A stretch of DNA of 64,000 nt, taken from Psococerastis gibbosa (taxonomy: Eukaryota; Arthropoda; Insecta; Psocodea; Psocidae). Location of the stretch: contig OZ020489.1 in the NCBI GenBank assembly GCA_963971405.1, forward strand, positions 40,812,510 through 40,876,509. The letters are read 5' to 3'. Positions 62,930 through 64,000 of the stretch are shown one piece after another; position 1 is the stretch's first letter; the number at the start of each line of letters is the position of its first letter. A model generated the notes under the pieces. That model saw nothing but the letters and a program-made list of their open reading frames with translations. It had not been told where the DNA came from and ran no database searches. The translations under genes and the position numbers were made by a program.

Positions 62930-64000
62930 CTGCTGCTTGTATAGGGTGTTTTAATAGCACAGTTATAGTTTAGTGGTAAGAGCTCTGGCTGTTCATCGAA
63001 AGGTTGCTAGTTCGACTCTGACATATTTTTATTTTTACCATTCGTCTCCTGGATGACTGCTGCTTGTAAAGGGTGTTCTAGCTGCACATGTAGCTTAGTG
63101 GTAAGAGCTCTGGCTGTTACTCGAAAGGTTGCTAGTTCGACTCTGACATATTTATATTTTTACCATTCGTCTCCCGGATGATTGCTGCTTGTAAATGGTG
63201 TTCTAGCTGCACACGTAGCTTAGTGGTAAGAGCTCTGGCTGTTACTCGAAAGGTTGCTAGTTCGACTCTGACATATTTTTATTTTTACCATTCGTCTCCC
63301 GGATGATTGCTGCTTATAAAAGGTGTTCTAGCTGCACACGTAGCTTAGTGGTAAGAGCTCTGGCTGTTACTCGAAAGGTTGCTAGTTCGACTCTGACATA
63401 TTTATATTTTTACCATTCGTCTCCCGGATGATTGCTGCTTGTAAAGGGTGTTCTAGCTGCACATGTAGCTTAGTGGTAAGAGCTCTGGCTGTTACTCGAA
63501 AGGTTGCTAGTTCGACTCTGACATATTTTTATTTTTACCATTCGTCTCCCGGATGATTGCTGCTTGTACAGGGTGTTCTAGTTGCACATGTAGCTTAGTG
63601 GTAAGAGCTCTGGCTGTTACTCGAAAGGTTGCTAGTTCGACTCTGACATATTTTTATTTTTACCATTCGTCTCCCGAATGATTGCTGCTTGTACAGGGTG
63701 TTCTAGTTGCACATGTAGCTTAGTGGTAAGAGCTCTGGCTGTTACTCGAAAGGTTGCTAGTTCGACTCTGACATATTTTTATTTTTACCATTCGTCTCCC
63801 GGATGACTGCTGCTTGTAAAGGGTGTTCTAGCTGCACATGTAGCTTAGTGGTAAGAGCCCTGGCTGTTACTCGAAAGGTTGCTAGTTCGACTCTGACATA
63901 TTTTTATTTTTACCATTCGTCTCCCGGATGATTGCTGCTTGTACAGGGTGTTCTAGTTGCACAAGTAGCTTAGTGGTAAGAGCTTTGGCTTTCACTGGAA
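62930..64000 (+). repeat. 125 bp tandem array of tRNA-like units (runs off the window)
   Basis: ACCATTCGTCTCC starts at 63037, 63162, 63287, 63412, 63537, 63662, 63787 and 63912: an exact 125 bp period, about 8.6 units. Each unit has a perfect A-box match (TAGCTTAGTGG), and GGTTGCTAGTTCGACTCTGA in the B-box position (AGTTCGACTCT against GGTTCGANTCC). A linker follows (ATATTTTTATTTTTACCATT, GCTGCTTGTAxAGGGTGTTC). The first unit is the most diverged (TAGTTTAGTGG, TTCATCGAAAGG), which marks the array edge. T-stem pairing is poor, so these are not intact tRNA genes. Confidence 0.93.

Larger units (their letters stand above)
7347..64000 (+). other. Probable first intron of neurobeachin, at least 56 kb
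   Basis: No host exon is recognised after the donor at 7347. Everything assigned is mobile or satellite DNA. This is an inference from absence: short diverged exons could have been missed, and another gene could lie in the intron. Confidence 0.45.

Noticed and set aside
62930-64000. CRISPR-like array or cluster of functional tRNA genes
   Set aside because: Units are 125 bp and near-identical throughout with no variable spacers, and the setting is eukaryotic. The T-stem does not pair well and no proper acceptor stem closes, so neither CRISPR nor intact tRNA genes is supported.

Overview
The window is nuclear DNA of an animal, most likely an arthropod with a large, repeat-rich genome. The evidence is spliced genes with GT-AG introns, tRNA-derived SINEs, many Penelope-like and LINE remnants, and long palindromic MITEs. 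I cannot name the species; an insect is my best guess.

Only two host genes can be supported, both on the + strand and head to tail. Positions 1-3829 hold the last four exons of a TTC5 (tetratricopeptide repeat protein 5) orthologue, with every splice junction in phase and a polyA signal at 3917. Positions 7188-7346 hold what looks like the first coding exon of a neurobeachin/rugose (BEACH family) gene, ending at a perfect GTAAGT donor. No second neurobeachin exon is visible, so 7347-64000 is probably inside its first intron.

The rest is a dense mobile-element landscape. (1) A MITE family with TIRs starting GGYG and TTA/ATA target duplications (PIF/Harbinger-like) has at least nine copies at 316, 1569, 8533, 10877, 11811, 32986, 40666, 48427 and 60601. 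(2) A tRNA-derived SINE with intact A and B boxes has about ten copies. (3) An 800-850 bp unclassified repeat (RepX here) with GCTTTCC...GGAAAGC ends has about eight copies. (4) Penelope-like element (PLE) pieces carry GIY-YIG endonuclease residues and hammerhead-like ribozyme motifs; three loci are built as inverted duplications. (5) One 5'-truncated LINE at 36661-38538 keeps an open reverse transcriptase frame and a polyA tail. (6) Many LINE 3' coding tails are present, and two of them were amplified in tandem (179 bp and 155 bp units). (7) The right end, about 62930-64000, is a 125 bp tandem array whose unit is tRNA-like with a clear A box.

The most unusual signals are: the overlap of a hammerhead-like fold with the ATG of a small conserved reading frame in the PLE ends; the tRNA-like 125 bp satellite; the parallel tandem amplification of LINE tails; and a CpG-rich island at about 56740-56960 inside an AT-rich intron. 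Nested insertions at 8.0-9.9 kb and 28.2-28.8 kb give a relative order of element activity.
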